Part shown: positions 37,369-45,781 of the stretch, in pieces
Layout: each line of letters opens with the position of its first letter
Position numbering within the stretch: the stretch's first letter is position 1
Source of the DNA: WS-7 sp036505295
GTDB taxonomy: Bacteria > Eisenbacteria > RBG-16-71-46 > SZUA-252
DNA: 64,000 nucleotides
Assembly: GCA_036505295.1 (NCBI GenBank)
Contig: DASXTQ010000019.1
Span: 10,622-74,621 of the forward strand
Direction: 5' to 3'
The notes under the pieces: generated by a model
What the model saw: only the letters and a program-made list of their open reading frames with translations
Told to the model about the DNA's origin: nothing
The model's database searches: none
Position numbers and translations under genes: made by a program

Positions 37369-37644
37369 ATGACCCGCTTTGTCCTTTCGGTGTATCTCGC
37401 GCTCGTGGCGGTAGCGGGCGTCGCAGCCGCGTTCCGACTGAGCCAGTCAAGCGACATGCCCGGACTTGCAGCGATTGAGCTCGTCCTCCTAGCCATGCCG
37501 TGGAGCTTCGCGCTTGGCGTGGAACCGATGTCGCGTCTGGGCTGGGCAGGCATGGCCGGCATCGTCATCGGCGGCATCGCCCTCAATGCGCTGCTGATAC
37601 GATCGGCGGCCGCCTGGGCGCAACGACGTTGGCAGCGGCGCTGA
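37369..37644 (+). CDS. Small membrane protein, hypothetical
   Basis: The protein is 91 aa with three hydrophobic segments (about 2-21, 33-48, 57-78). ATG 37369 chosen; ATG 37357 would add four residues. No recognised family. 23 nt before a DinB gene. Confidence 0.55.
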   Translation: MTRFVLSVYLALVAVAGVAAAFRLSQSSDMPGLAAIELVLLAMPWSFALGVEPMSRLGWAGMAGIVIGGIALNALLIRSAAAWAQRRWQRR

Positions 37645-37667
37645 TCGCGCCGAGGGCACGGTCTTCA

Positions 37668-38177
37668 ATGATTGCTACGTGGAAGCCAATCCTCTGGCAG
37701 CAGTTCGGGGCCTCCATCGACATGTTGGAGAATGCGCTGCTCGCTTGTCCCGAGGAGCTGTGGAACGACCGCTCGCGGCAACCGGAGTACTGGTATGTCG
37801 TTTTTCACACGCTCTTCTTTCTCGACTTCTATTTATCGGACTCGTCCGAGGGCTTCACTCCGCCGGCCCCTTTCACGCTCGACGAGCTGGACCCAGCGGG
37901 GTTGCTTCCCGAACGGGTGTACACGAAGGACGAGCTTCGAACCTACCTCGCGCACGGGCGAAGAAAGTGCCGAGCAAGGATCGAAGCTCTGACGGAGGAA
38001 AGCGTCGGCCAACGCTGCGGGTTCGAACGGCCGGATGTTACGGTCTCGGAGTTGCTCCTCTACAATATGCGCCACGTTCAGCACCATGCCGCACAGTTGA
38101 ACCTGATCTTGCGCCAAACCATCGACTCTGCCCCCACCTGGGTCTCCAAGACGAAGATCAAGCTCCGTGGTGACTAG
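37668..38177 (+). CDS. DinB-family protein
   Basis: The protein is 169 aa. Helical bundle with Y-V-V-F-H-T-L-F-F-L-D and N-M-R-H-V-Q-H-H-A-A-Q, the DinB His pattern. Third DinB-like protein in this window. Confidence 0.8.
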   Translation: MIATWKPILWQQFGASIDMLENALLACPEELWNDRSRQPEYWYVVFHTLFFLDFYLSDSSEGFTPPAPFTLDELDPAGLLPERVYTKDELRTYLAHGRRKCRARIEALTEESVGQRCGFERPDVTVSELLLYNMRHVQHHAAQLNLILRQTIDSAPTWVSKTKIKLRGD

Positions 38178-38230
38178 ACGCTCGGGCGACTGCATCCACT
38201 CCCGGTTTCAACGGAAGCGAGGCACTCGAC

Positions 38231-38605
38231 ATGCCGGTCACGTATGCCCTGGTAGGGGCTCTCCTCAAATTGGATCTTGAGGGCCGTTACCGTCCCAAGG
38301 ACATCGTCGCGCAGTTTCTTGCGGGGCTGGCTGATCCGAGATGCCCCGACAGGGTCGCTCTGTTGCTGGACGTGACACGTTCGGAATCGCTGGAGACGCG
38401 AGAACCGCATGAGATCCGGCGCATCGCTCAGTTCTTGGGCCCGTATCACGCGCGAATTGGTGGCCGCTGCGCCGTGGTAGCGAGAACGGACGTGCACTTC
38501 GGTCTGAGCAAAATGGGGAGCGTCTACAGCGAGTCTGTCGGAGTAAGGGCCGCAGTTTTTCGCGACTCCAAATCAGCGCTCGATTGGCTAGGGGTCCCAT
38601 CCTGA
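38231..38605 (+). CDS. STAS/SpoIIAA-like small protein
   Basis: The protein is 124 aa. Opening strand Y-A-L-V-G-A-L-L-K-L-D-L-E-G-R-Y, L-L-L-D-V-T-R-S-E-S-L, and C-A-V-V-A-R-T-D-V-H-F-G-L fit a SpoIIAA-like/STAS fold without an obvious phosphorylatable Ser in the standard loop. Role unknown. Its end overlaps the next gene by about 22 nt. Confidence 0.65.
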   Translation: MPVTYALVGALLKLDLEGRYRPKDIVAQFLAGLADPRCPDRVALLLDVTRSESLETREPHEIRRIAQFLGPYHARIGGRCAVVARTDVHFGLSKMGSVYSESVGVRAAVFRDSKSALDWLGVPS

Positions 38606-38937
38606 GCGGTTCGCAACGCGAGGACAGCCTGCTCCGCCAGATCAGGGCCATCGCCGCGATGCTCGCCCGCATTGCCGGTTTGCGAATGGCCGGCCAGATC
38701 GAGGAAGCCAAGGCTGAGCTGGAGCGGGCGTACACCCTGCTGCTCGGGTCACAGACCGACCTGGTCCGACGGGTCGATTCATCGACGGCCGCCAAACTTC
38801 TCGGCTCTTCGGATCGGATTCAAGCGCTCGTCCAACTGCTTGACGAGGAAGCTGCGCTGGAAGGAGACGCGACCCGGGCGGCGCGTCTGAGGGTGCGCGC
38901 AGCAGAGCTCAGCGCTGAGGCGGCGCGCCGCGCGTGA
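38584..38937 (+). CDS. DUF6483-like helical protein
   Basis: The protein is 117 aa from TTG 38584; no better start is visible before the conserved D-S-L-L-R-Q-I-R-A-I region. All-helical, with R-M-A-G-Q-I-E-E-A-K-A-E-L (TPR-like helix). Function unknown. Confidence 0.55.
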   Translation: MARGPILSGSQREDSLLRQIRAIAAMLARIAGLRMAGQIEEAKAELERAYTLLLGSQTDLVRRVDSSTAAKLLGSSDRIQALVQLLDEEAALEGDATRAARLRVRAAELSAEAARRA

Positions 38938-39018
38938 TGGGGGAGGTCGATGGAGCTACGAAGCAGAGGCTCTATCACGCCTAAGCGTTCCACGCGGCCG
39001 GACCGGATGAACGTCTCA

Positions 39019-39027
39019 TGCTACAAT
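39019..39027 (+). promoter_or_regulatory. Extended -10 promoter candidate
   Basis: TGCTACAAT matches an extended -10 element (TG-n-TACAAT). It lies 80 nt ahead of the leader ORF and the orphan response regulator; no clear -35. Confidence 0.4.
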
Positions 39028-39104
39028 GATCATCGTGTGGGTGAGTCGGGTAACCGCTTCCTTGCCCGGCATTTTGCCCTCGGTGTTCTGAAGGGGAGGT
39101 GGCG

Positions 39105-39161
39105 GTGACCGAGGCCTTGCTGTTTGTCCATGTTGCGCTCGCCCAGGAGGCGGAATCGTGA
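39105..39161 (+). CDS. Possible 18-aa leader peptide ahead of the orphan regulator
   Basis: GTG with GGGGAGG 5 nt ahead, 18 codons (M-T-E-A-L-L-F-V-H-V), stop overlapping the regulator start (GTGA). The regulator has its own AGGAGG inside this ORF. It may couple translation or be chance. Confidence 0.35.
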   Translation: MTEALLFVHVALAQEAES

Positions 39162-39790
39162 TTCGTGCCCTCATCGCTGATGATCATGCCGTCCTTCGGC
39201 GGGGCCTGGCCGACGTGTTGAGCGAGGAGCGCGACATCGTCGTTCGAGGCGAGGCGGGGAGTTGCCGGGAGGTCTTGGCAAAGCTCCGGCAAGGCGAGTG
39301 GGATGTGGTCGTGCTCGATCTCAACTTTCCCGACGGGAACGGCCTCGACTTGCTCCGCGAAATCAAGCGCGAGCGCCCGAAGCTCCCGATCCTCATCCTG
39401 ACCATTGCCTCCGAGGACCAATACGCGGTTCGCGCGCTCCGGTCCGGAGCCTCCGGATACCTCACCAAAGAGAGCGCGCCGGAGGAGCTGGTCCAGGCGG
39501 TCCGGAAGGTCGTGGCGGGGGGGCGCTATGTGAGTCCCAAGCTGGCGGAACGTCTCGCAGTCATGATCGACCGCGACGCCGAACAGCCACCGCACGACCA
39601 GCTTTCCGAGCGGGAATTCCAGGTATTCCGGCTCATCGCATCCGGCCGCGCCGTCTCGCAAGTTGCCGAAGAGCTGCACCTGAGCGTGAAAACCGTCAGC
39701 ACCTATCGCGCGCGCGTCCTCGAGAAGATGAATCTCCGCACGAACGCCGAGCTGACCGTATACGCGGTCCGTAACCACCTCGTCGAATAG
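39158..39790 (+). CDS. NarL/FixJ-type response regulator (orphan)
   Basis: The protein is 210 aa. GTG start with AGGAGG (39145-39150) 7 nt ahead. Receiver: Asp8-Asp9, phospho-acceptor Asp54 in V-L-D-L-N-F-P-D-G, K in L-T-K-E-S-A. LuxR HTH at about 145-200 (L-S-E-R-E-F-Q-V-F, S-V-K-T-V-S-T-Y-R). No histidine kinase is adjacent, so the partner lies elsewhere. Confidence 0.9.
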   Translation: MIRALIADDHAVLRRGLADVLSEERDIVVRGEAGSCREVLAKLRQGEWDVVVLDLNFPDGNGLDLLREIKRERPKLPILILTIASEDQYAVRALRSGASGYLTKESAPEELVQAVRKVVAGGRYVSPKLAERLAVMIDRDAEQPPHDQLSEREFQVFRLIASGRAVSQVAEELHLSVKTVSTYRARVLEKMNLRTNAELTVYAVRNHLVE

Positions 39791-40302
39791 CTGACCGGCT
39801 CCGTCGCTTCGCTCTCATAGCCGCCCTCTGTCCGATTTCGTCCGACACAAAATTCAGTGGAACGCCGATTTTCGCGATCCGCACGTTTTCGTATCATTCC
39901 TAGGTAGAGAACTACATTGGGGGGTCTGCCCACCAACGGTCCCATTGCGATGAGCACCGAACCCTCCCCAAGGGGCCGTATTGGGTGGTTGGGGACTCGG
40001 CGCCTCCGGGCGCCGAGTCCCACATACAACGCGCGCCTCAGCCCAGGCTTGGGCGAAGGTCGAGGCGGGCGACGGTAACGAGGAGTGGGGACCCGCCGGG
40101 CTCACGGAGAGTTCGGCAGGTTCGAGCTTCGATTCGAGCAGACGGCGCGCTCTGGGTGTTCCAGCGCTCCGACTCAGTCCCCCCGGCTGATCGGGCGCGT
40201 TCTTCTTGGCTGACATCGCGCGCGATCTCTCGATCCGGCTCGATCCCACTCCTCGTTCTATTCTCAGCCTACACCCCAGAAATCCTCTGTTACGCTGCAG
40301 CG
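39791..40302. other. Gene-poor stretch with a strong perfect hairpin
   Basis: About 510 bases without a credible gene. A perfect 12-bp inverted repeat (39992-40003 with 40010-40021, loop CTCCGG) lies 200 nt past the regulator stop. It lacks a T-run on either strand, so a REP-like or structural role is as likely as termination. Confidence 0.55.
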
Positions 40303-40854
40303 GTGCCGACCAAGGCTATCGTCGTCAATCGTTCTCCCGTCTTGACGCTCTGGGCGAGTATCGTTGCCGAGCGGCTTGGTTACGCTCGGCCGACCGCGTT
40401 GACACTTGGCAAAGCAGTTGCCGGGCTCAACGCCCAGTCCAAGGGGCGTCGGCTCGGGATCTACGAAGAGGGTCCATCGAAGGCGCCCGGGCGGAAGCCC
40501 AGGAATCCTTCGAAGCCGGTCTCGGGAACGGTCCTGCTTCTCGGCCGCGCCGTGCCCGTGGTCGAGACCCCGGAGGGCCCGCTGGCAGCAGCGAACAACC
40601 GCGTCGAGAGCCCGGACAGTGTGCGGCGGTACTAGGAGCAGAAGTTCGGCGCGGCCCTGCCGGAAGTCGAGGCCGCGATGCGCGCGCTCGCCAAGTCCTA
40701 TCCTCCGCAGCAGCTGGAGTCGATCGGCTTTTCTCTCTACGAGGAGTTCCGCCCCGAAGTGCCTCGAGGGGTGAAAGGATGGGGCGCCAAGGGACGCCTG
40801 GATTTGAATCGTCTACGAGAGCTCGCCCGTTCGGCGCGGGATCACAAGGCATGA
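40303..40854 (+). pseudogene. Conserved hypothetical protein interrupted by an in-frame TAG
   Basis: The frame starts at GTG 40303 (P-T-K-A-I-V-V-N-R-S-P-V-L-T-L-W) and is conserved in style through S-P-D-S-V-R-R-Y, then meets TAG at 40633-40635. It continues in the same frame with E-Q-K-F-G-A-A-L to a TGA at 40852-40854 (F-R-P-E-V-P-R-G-V-K-G-W-G-A). The two halves make one protein of about 183 aa. The interrupted position falls between Tyr and Glu, where a Leu or Trp codon one base away from TAG would fit. Being TAG and not TGA, and not at a Cys site, it is not a selenocysteine candidate. The next ATG overlaps its end. Confidence 0.65.
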
Positions 40855-41207
40855 ACAAGGTGGTTGAAATACGTTCCTATAACTTGAAGCCCGGGAGCCG
40901 CGGCGAATTTCATCGCTTGGTGGTGGAGGTCTCTTTACCCATGCTGCAGCGTTGGGGTGTTGATGTGGTCGCCTTTGGTCCTTCCCCTCACGACGACAGC
41001 TCCTACTATCTCATGCGAGCTTATGACAGCCTCGAGCACCGTCAATCCAGCCAGGACGCCTTCTACGGAAGCTCCGAATGGCGGCAAGGCCCACGTGAGA
41101 AAATCGTTTCTCTAATCGACAGCCATACGTCGATTGTCATCGAGCTGGATTCGTCGGCAGTGGATTCCCTTCGCAAGAGTGCTCCGCCCATGGAGGATCG
41201 ACCGTGA
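40851..41207 (+). CDS. NIPSNAP-family protein
   Basis: The protein is 118 aa. V-V-E-I-R-S-Y-N-L-K-P-G-S at the start, Y-Y-L-M-R-A-Y and the F-Y-G-S-S-E-W-R-Q-G-P segment are typical of NIPSNAP/dimeric alpha-beta barrel proteins. Starts in the ATGA at the end of the pseudogene and overlaps the ACT gene by 4 nt, so the three form one unit. Role unknown. Confidence 0.75.
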   Translation: MNKVVEIRSYNLKPGSRGEFHRLVVEVSLPMLQRWGVDVVAFGPSPHDDSSYYLMRAYDSLEHRQSSQDAFYGSSEWRQGPREKIVSLIDSHTSIVIELDSSAVDSLRKSAPPMEDRP

Positions 41208-41599
41208 AGGATCTAACCATCGCGCTGGAGAATCGCCCCGGCGCGCTGGCCGAGATGGGTGAGGCGTTGGGCCGCGCTGGGGTGAGCGTCGAGGGCGGGG
41301 GCGCTTTCGTCGTCAACGGCGCGGGTGTTGGCCACTTCCTCTTCGCGGACGGAGCCGCGGCCCGCAGGGCTCTCGAGGCAGCCGGCATCCGCGTCCTCGA
41401 GGAACGCGAGGTCCTGGTGCAGCGGCTACGCCAGGGGGAGCCCGGCCAGCTGGGCAAGATCTGCCGCCGGATGGCCGAGGCGGGCGTCAATATCGAGGTC
41501 CAATACAGCGATCATGACCACCAGCTCATCCTGGTGGTGGACGACCTCGAGAAAGGACGGGCGGTTTCCGAGGCGTGGACACGCGAGCGCCGGTCCTGA
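41204..41599 (+). CDS. Tandem ACT-domain protein
   Basis: The protein is 131 aa, GTG start overlapping the upstream stop. Two ACT-like units (about 1-65 and 68-125): L-T-I-A-L-E-N-R-P-G-A-L-A-E-M and E-P-G-Q-L-G-K-I-C-R-R-M-A-E-A-G-V-N-I-E. ACT domains bind amino acids and regulate enzymes; as a stand-alone protein its partner is unknown. Confidence 0.8.
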   Translation: MKDLTIALENRPGALAEMGEALGRAGVSVEGGGAFVVNGAGVGHFLFADGAAARRALEAAGIRVLEEREVLVQRLRQGEPGQLGKICRRMAEAGVNIEVQYSDHDHQLILVVDDLEKGRAVSEAWTRERRS

Positions 41600-41629
41600 T
41601 GCCCGTTGAAGCATCGGCCGGGAAAATGC

Positions 41630-41659
41630 GAGGGGGGCGGACTCTGGTCCGCCCCCCTC
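41630..41659. terminator. Strong hairpin between convergent genes
   Basis: A perfect 12-bp inverted repeat (41630-41641 with 41648-41659, loop CTCTGG). Downstream on the - strand there is GCATTTTC; on the + strand no T-run. It ends the - strand gene at 41681 and may also stop the ACT operon. Confidence 0.7.
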
Positions 41660-41680
41660 AAGCAAATGAACCGATCGACC

Positions 41681-42001
41681 TTAGACCGGTAGTGCAGCCG
41701 CGATCTTGTGGAACGTCGAGTTGGAGACCTCGTAGGTATCGATCCGAGGCGTCCCCTCAACGAACTTCGCCAGAAGCTTCACGACTTCCGGGTACGTCTC
41801 GCGGTTGTAGGTATCGGCGTTCTCCGACTTGTCCCACAGGCTGATTCCGAATGCCTTGGCGCCGCCCGTGGCGACGAAGGTGATCTCATCCTGGAAACCC
41901 TTCTGCTTCCGAAGCATCGGGATGACTTCCGTCTCGAGCTTCTGCGTCAACTCCAAGGAGCTATTGGGCTTAAGTTCCATGGAGACTCTGCGTGCAAACA
42001 T
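41681..42001 (-). CDS. Small alpha-beta barrel (monooxygenase-like) protein, hypothetical
   Basis: The protein is 106 aa. AGGAGG lies 6 nt ahead of the ATG. A-R-R-V-S-M-E-L-K-P at the start and I-P-M-L-R-K-Q-K-G-F-Q-D-E-I fit the antibiotic-biosynthesis-monooxygenase/dimeric barrel style. Activity unknown. Confidence 0.65.
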   Translation of the reverse strand: MFARRVSMELKPNSSLELTQKLETEVIPMLRKQKGFQDEITFVATGGAKAFGISLWDKSENADTYNRETYPEVVKLLAKFVEGTPRIDTYEVSNSTFHKIAAALPV

Positions 42002-42139
42002 GGCAACCTCCTAGGTTGTCTGGCCAAGGGGGGTTGTTTCAGATAACCCAAGCTAGTTTAGCCCGCCTGAAGACTCCCTTCGTCCATTAACTAAGATAGG
42101 TGAATTATTCTGTATTGTCAAGTGACACAGAGAATTATT

Positions 42140-42168
42140 TTGACTACTTAATCATTTTGAGTTAATCA
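42140..42168 (+). promoter_or_regulatory. Sigma-70-type promoter in AT-rich region
   Basis: TTGACT (42140-42145), 17-nt spacer, TAATCA (42163-42168), in a markedly AT-rich stretch (42085-42170). It would give a transcript starting about 42175, ahead of the XRE regulator at 42191. Confidence 0.5.
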
Positions 42169-42190
42169 AGCGGAGGGTACTCAGTTAGGG

Positions 42191-43144
42191 GTGCGTCGCG
42201 GTGGCAAGGCAGCCCCCAATTCTCTGGACGCCCAGGACTTGATCCAGTGGAGGCATTCTGTGGACGTTTCCCTAGCGATCCGACAGCGGCTCGACGAATT
42301 GGGGCTTGATCAGAAAGGTTTGGCGGCTGCCGCTGAAGTCACGGAATCCTACATTTCCCAGGTGCTGACTCGGAAGAAAATGCCCCCCGCGCCAGACCGA
42401 ACCGACATCTATGCGAAGATGGAGAGATTCTTGAAGGTACCCGGCGGTTCGCTTTCGAAGCTGGCGGACCTTCAGCGCAAGGACGAATGGAAGAGAACCT
42501 TTGGCGACCCACCGTTGCCTCTGTTGCGAGAAGTCCGCGAGTTGATCCTTCGCAAGTGTTCGCCCGCTAAGGAAAAACAGGTACGCGCCATCTTTGAGAA
42601 GGAGCCCTTCGGTGAGGTCGAACGCCTCGTCACACAAAAGCTTTTGGACGTGGTCAAGAGGGTTGCCAAGGAAGAGCTGGAGAGCGAAAACTGGCTCCAC
42701 TTGATCGCCAGGCTCAGCGGGCGCAGCTATAAGCAGATGCGGGTCCTCGTCCTCGAGTTCCTGGACGCCGATGTCTTCAACCTGTCGGCTGAGAATTGCG
42801 TCTCCTTTCTGGACCCTCTGATTGAATCCTGGGATATCGACCTCGCCAGCTTCGGCATGGAAATCGTCCTGAACCGGCGACTGGCCCCAGGGAATCCTCA
42901 TAAATTTGAGTTTGTTGAGAGAGAGCCTGACCAACCGCTCGAGGAAGAGGCGGGGCTCAAGGAGTTTCTTCGTGACCGTTCCCTCAGCGGGGATGCTGCC
43001 GAGGACGAAATCGAGTTCCTCAAGAAACTGAGGTTCAAGAAAAAGAGGCCAACCGCACTCTATTACTATCGGGAATTGCAGAACCTCAGAGATCCGCTCC
43101 ACTTTCGCAGGCCGGCCCCGGGAGCGGGGAAACGAGGGGATTGA
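42191..43144 (+). CDS. XRE-family HTH protein with long helical C-terminus
   Basis: The protein is 317 aa from GTG 42191; GTG 42260 is an alternative. A Cro/C1-type HTH lies at about 27-85 (A-I-R-Q-R-L-D-E-L-G-L-D-Q-K-G-L-A, E-S-Y-I-S-Q-V-L). The remaining 230 residues are helical and charged, without a recognised family. GC is lower than in the host genes. It precedes a TPR protein by 28 nt, and the pair looks acquired. Confidence 0.75.
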   Translation: MRRGGKAAPNSLDAQDLIQWRHSVDVSLAIRQRLDELGLDQKGLAAAAEVTESYISQVLTRKKMPPAPDRTDIYAKMERFLKVPGGSLSKLADLQRKDEWKRTFGDPPLPLLREVRELILRKCSPAKEKQVRAIFEKEPFGEVERLVTQKLLDVVKRVAKEELESENWLHLIARLSGRSYKQMRVLVLEFLDADVFNLSAENCVSFLDPLIESWDIDLASFGMEIVLNRRLAPGNPHKFEFVEREPDQPLEEEAGLKEFLRDRSLSGDAAEDEIEFLKKLRFKKKRPTALYYYRELQNLRDPLHFRRPAPGAGKRGD

Positions 43145-43172
43145 ACAGCCAGCGCGGCAAGAGAGCGAAGCC

Positions 43173-44621
43173 ATGAAAGCAGCGGTCAGGGTAATCCTCA
43201 GCCTTCTCCTCATGTGCGGCTTGGCAGCATCCGCTCATGCGCAGGGTACTGAGTTGGAGACCCTCAATCGAGAGATCAAGTCGCTCTACCGCGCCGGCGA
43301 CTACGGCCGTGCGGTGATCGTCGCCAAGAAGGCGCTGGAGGTCGCGGAGAAGAGCGTGGGCCCCGATCATCCCACTGTCGCTGCGAGCCTGAGCGAGCTG
43401 GCGGCGCTGTATAGGATCCAGGGCCAGTATGCGCAGGCCGAGCCGCTTTATAAACGCTCGCTGGCGATCCGCGAGAAAGCGCTTGGCCCCGACCATCTCG
43501 ATGTGGCCGTGAGCCTGAACAGCCTCGCATTGGTTTACGACCGCCAAGGCCAGTACACGCAGGCAGAGCCGCTCTACAAGCGCGCGCTCGCCATCCGGGA
43601 GAAAAATCTCGGCTCCGACCATCCGGAAGTGGCCACGAGCCTGAACAACCTCGCGGGTCTCTACCACGCGCAGGGCCGGTACGCGGAGGCCGAGCCGCTC
43701 TACAAACGCTCGCTCGCGATCCGCGAGAAAGCGCTTGGTCCCGACAATCCCAATGTGGCCTCGAGCCTGAACAATTTGGGCGGGCTCTACTACACACAGG
43801 GCCGGTACGCACAGGTCGAGCCGCTCTACAAGCGCTCGCTGGCGATCCGCGAGAAGGCGCTCGGCCCCGACCATCCCGACGTGGCCTCGAGCCTGATCAA
43901 TCTCGCGGGGCTCTATCAAATCCAAGGTCGGTACCCGCAGGCCGAGCCGCTCTACAAGCGCGCGTTGGCGATCCAGGAGAAATCCCTCGGCCCCAACCAT
44001 CCAGAAGTGGCCACGAGCCTGAACAACTTGGCGGCGCTTTATACGTACCAAGCCCAGTACGCTCTGGCCGAGTCGCTCTACGGGCGCTCGTTGGAGATCC
44101 GGGAGAAATCGCTCGGCCCTGACCACCCCGATGTGGCGATGAGCCTGAACAACCTGGCAGAGCTTTATAGAACACAAGGCCAGTACGCGCGGGCTGAGCC
44201 GCTCTACAAGCGCTCGCTCGCGATTCGGGAAAAGGCCCTAGGTCCGGACCATCCCGACGTGGCGATGAGCCTGAACAACCTGGCGGGGCTCTGCCACAGC
44301 CAGGGCCGGTACGCGCAGGCCGAGTCGCTCTACAAGCGCTCGCTGGCAATCAAGGAGAAAGCCCTGGGTCCCGACCATCCCGATGTAGCCACGAGCCTGA
44401 ACAACCTCGCGGAGCTTTATAGGGACCAGGGTCAGTACGCGCAGGCCGAGCCGCTCTATGTGCGGTCCCTGGCGATCATGGAGAAGGCTCTTGGCCCCGA
44501 CCATCCCGATGTGGCCACGAGCCTTGAGAACATGGCAACGCTCTACCGAGCCACGAATCGCGCTGAAGAGGCGGAAGTGCTCATGAAGCAGGTGGCACGC
44601 ATTCGCGCCATCAAACGATAG
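43173..44621 (+). CDS. Exported kinesin-light-chain-type TPR protein
   Basis: The protein is 482 aa. Signal peptide about 1-23 (ends A-H-A-Q). Ten 42-residue TPR units follow from residue 42, each of the form GxYxxAEPLYKRSLAIREKA-LGPDHP-(D/E)VA-SLNNLA-LY, plus a partial eleventh. This 42-residue form is the kinesin-light-chain/TPR_12 type, a protein-protein scaffold. The units are very alike, a sign of recent tandem duplication. Periplasmic by its signal; partner unknown. Confidence 0.88.
   Translation: MKAAVRVILSLLLMCGLAASAHAQGTELETLNREIKSLYRAGDYGRAVIVAKKALEVAEKSVGPDHPTVAASLSELAALYRIQGQYAQAEPLYKRSLAIREKALGPDHLDVAVSLNSLALVYDRQGQYTQAEPLYKRALAIREKNLGSDHPEVATSLNNLAGLYHAQGRYAEAEPLYKRSLAIREKALGPDNPNVASSLNNLGGLYYTQGRYAQVEPLYKRSLAIREKALGPDHPDVASSLINLAGLYQIQGRYPQAEPLYKRALAIQEKSLGPNHPEVATSLNNLAALYTYQAQYALAESLYGRSLEIREKSLGPDHPDVAMSLNNLAELYRTQGQYARAEPLYKRSLAIREKALGPDHPDVAMSLNNLAGLCHSQGRYAQAESLYKRSLAIKEKALGPDHPDVATSLNNLAELYRDQGQYAQAEPLYVRSLAIMEKALGPDHPDVATSLENMATLYRATNRAEEAEVLMKQVARIRAIKR
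43296..44555 (+). repeat. Ten tandem 126-bp coding repeats
   Basis: The DNA repeats in step with the 42-residue TPR units; adjacent copies share long identical stretches around the CTCTACAAGCGCTCGCTGGC block. Copy number is prone to change by recombination and to collapse in assembly. Confidence 0.85.
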
Positions 44622-44877
44622 TGGAGGCCAACTCTCCGGGTCGAAGTCATGGACCTGGGTCAACATCCAGACAGGCGACACCGAACCGGGAGGGAGCTTC
44701 TTACGCGATCACCGCGATTGGTGAGCTCCTCCTCGCTTGGGATGGGTACACCACCCAGACATTGGCGTTAGTAGGCGACGACCACCTCGATGGGCGAAGC
44801 AGTCGTGCCGACTTCGCCGGCGTTGGCCTCCTCCTGAAATGACGTACAGGCGGGGACGCCAAAAGTTGGAGACGGAG

Positions 44878-45225
44878 TCAAACGGACCCCTCCTCGACGA
44901 GCTTTTGGAGCCGGCGCAGAGCGACGTCCCACCGCTTCGAGATCAGATCGAGGTACCGGTGAGCCACGATGAGCTGATGGGGCTCGAGTTCCCAACGGCT
45001 CTCGCGGCCCAGCCGCCTTCCGCGCACCAAGCCGGCATCGGCGAGGACGCGCAGATGTTTCGTAATCCCCTGGCGCGTCAGAGGGGTGCCCCGAGTCAAT
45101 CGCGCGATGGACTGGGGCCCGCCCTGACAGAGGCGAGCCACCAGTTTGAGGCGCGTCGCGTCCCCCAACGCTGCGAAGATCGGAGCAGAGCTCTCGAGCC
45201 CGGCAGGTTCGCGATCAGGCGTCAC
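44878..45225 (-). CDS. ArsR-family transcriptional regulator
   Basis: The protein is 115 aa. Winged HTH: F-A-A-L-G-D-A-T-R-L-K-L-V-A-R-L, S-I-A-R-L-T, T-R-Q-G-I-T-K-H-L-R-V-L. No metal-binding Cys motif, as in the SRPBCC-linked subfamily. It overlaps the upstream AHSA1 gene by 4 nt; unusually it is the second gene of the pair. Confidence 0.88.
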   Translation of the reverse strand: MTPDREPAGLESSAPIFAALGDATRLKLVARLCQGGPQSIARLTRGTPLTRQGITKHLRVLADAGLVRGRRLGRESRWELEPHQLIVAHRYLDLISKRWDVALRRLQKLVEEGSV

Positions 45226-45686
45226 GGGTTCCGGCGCAGATAGGTCTCAATGGCGACCATCTGCTCGGCCCAGCCGCCCTCGTTCGCCTTCAATGCGTCA
45301 GCTCGGCGAGCGAGCGGGATCCCGTCGAAACCCGACTCCACGAGTTTAAGGAGTGTGCCTCCTTCCACTTCTTCGAGCGTGAACTCCACGAGCGTCGTGG
45401 GCTCCTTCGAGTAATCCAGGCTCGGATCCACGGCGTTGGGGTGCCACCGAAAGGAGAAGAGCCGCTCCGGCTCCATTTTCTCGATGACGAGTTCGAACTT
45501 GAGGTGCTCGTAGCCGGGATAGGTGATCCGACCATTGAGCCGGGCGCCGGGCCGAAACGGTTCCGTAAAGACCGACTGAAACCAGGTGCCGAATTCCTTC
45601 GAGTCAGTCAGTGCGCGCCACACGCGGCTCCGTGGCGCTTTAAGCAAGATCTCCTTCGTGATGCGATCGGTGGTTGTCGTGCTCAT
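45222..45686 (-). CDS. AHSA1/SRPBCC-domain protein
   Basis: The protein is 154 aa from the ATG at 45686, which has AGGGAG 7 nt ahead; upstream ATGs have worse spacing. I-L-L-K-A-P-R-S-R-V-W-R-A-L-T-D and W-A-E-Q-M-V-A-I-E-T-Y-L are the usual SRPBCC/Aha1-like features, a START-type ligand pocket. Often paired with an ArsR regulator, as here; ligand unknown. Confidence 0.88.
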   Translation of the reverse strand: MSTTTTDRITKEILLKAPRSRVWRALTDSKEFGTWFQSVFTEPFRPGARLNGRITYPGYEHLKFELVIEKMEPERLFSFRWHPNAVDPSLDYSKEPTTLVEFTLEEVEGGTLLKLVESGFDGIPLARRADALKANEGGWAEQMVAIETYLRRNP

Positions 45687-45781
45687 CGTCATTCTCCCTG
45701 TCGGGCTCCGCACCATGCGCAACCCAATGGTTGCATATTAAATGGGGTGCACCCGGAAGTCAATGGACAAAGGAGGGCTTA

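Noticed and set aside
43296..44555. CRISPR array from regular repeats
   Set aside because: The 126-bp repeats are coding TPR units without spacers; no cas genes in the window.
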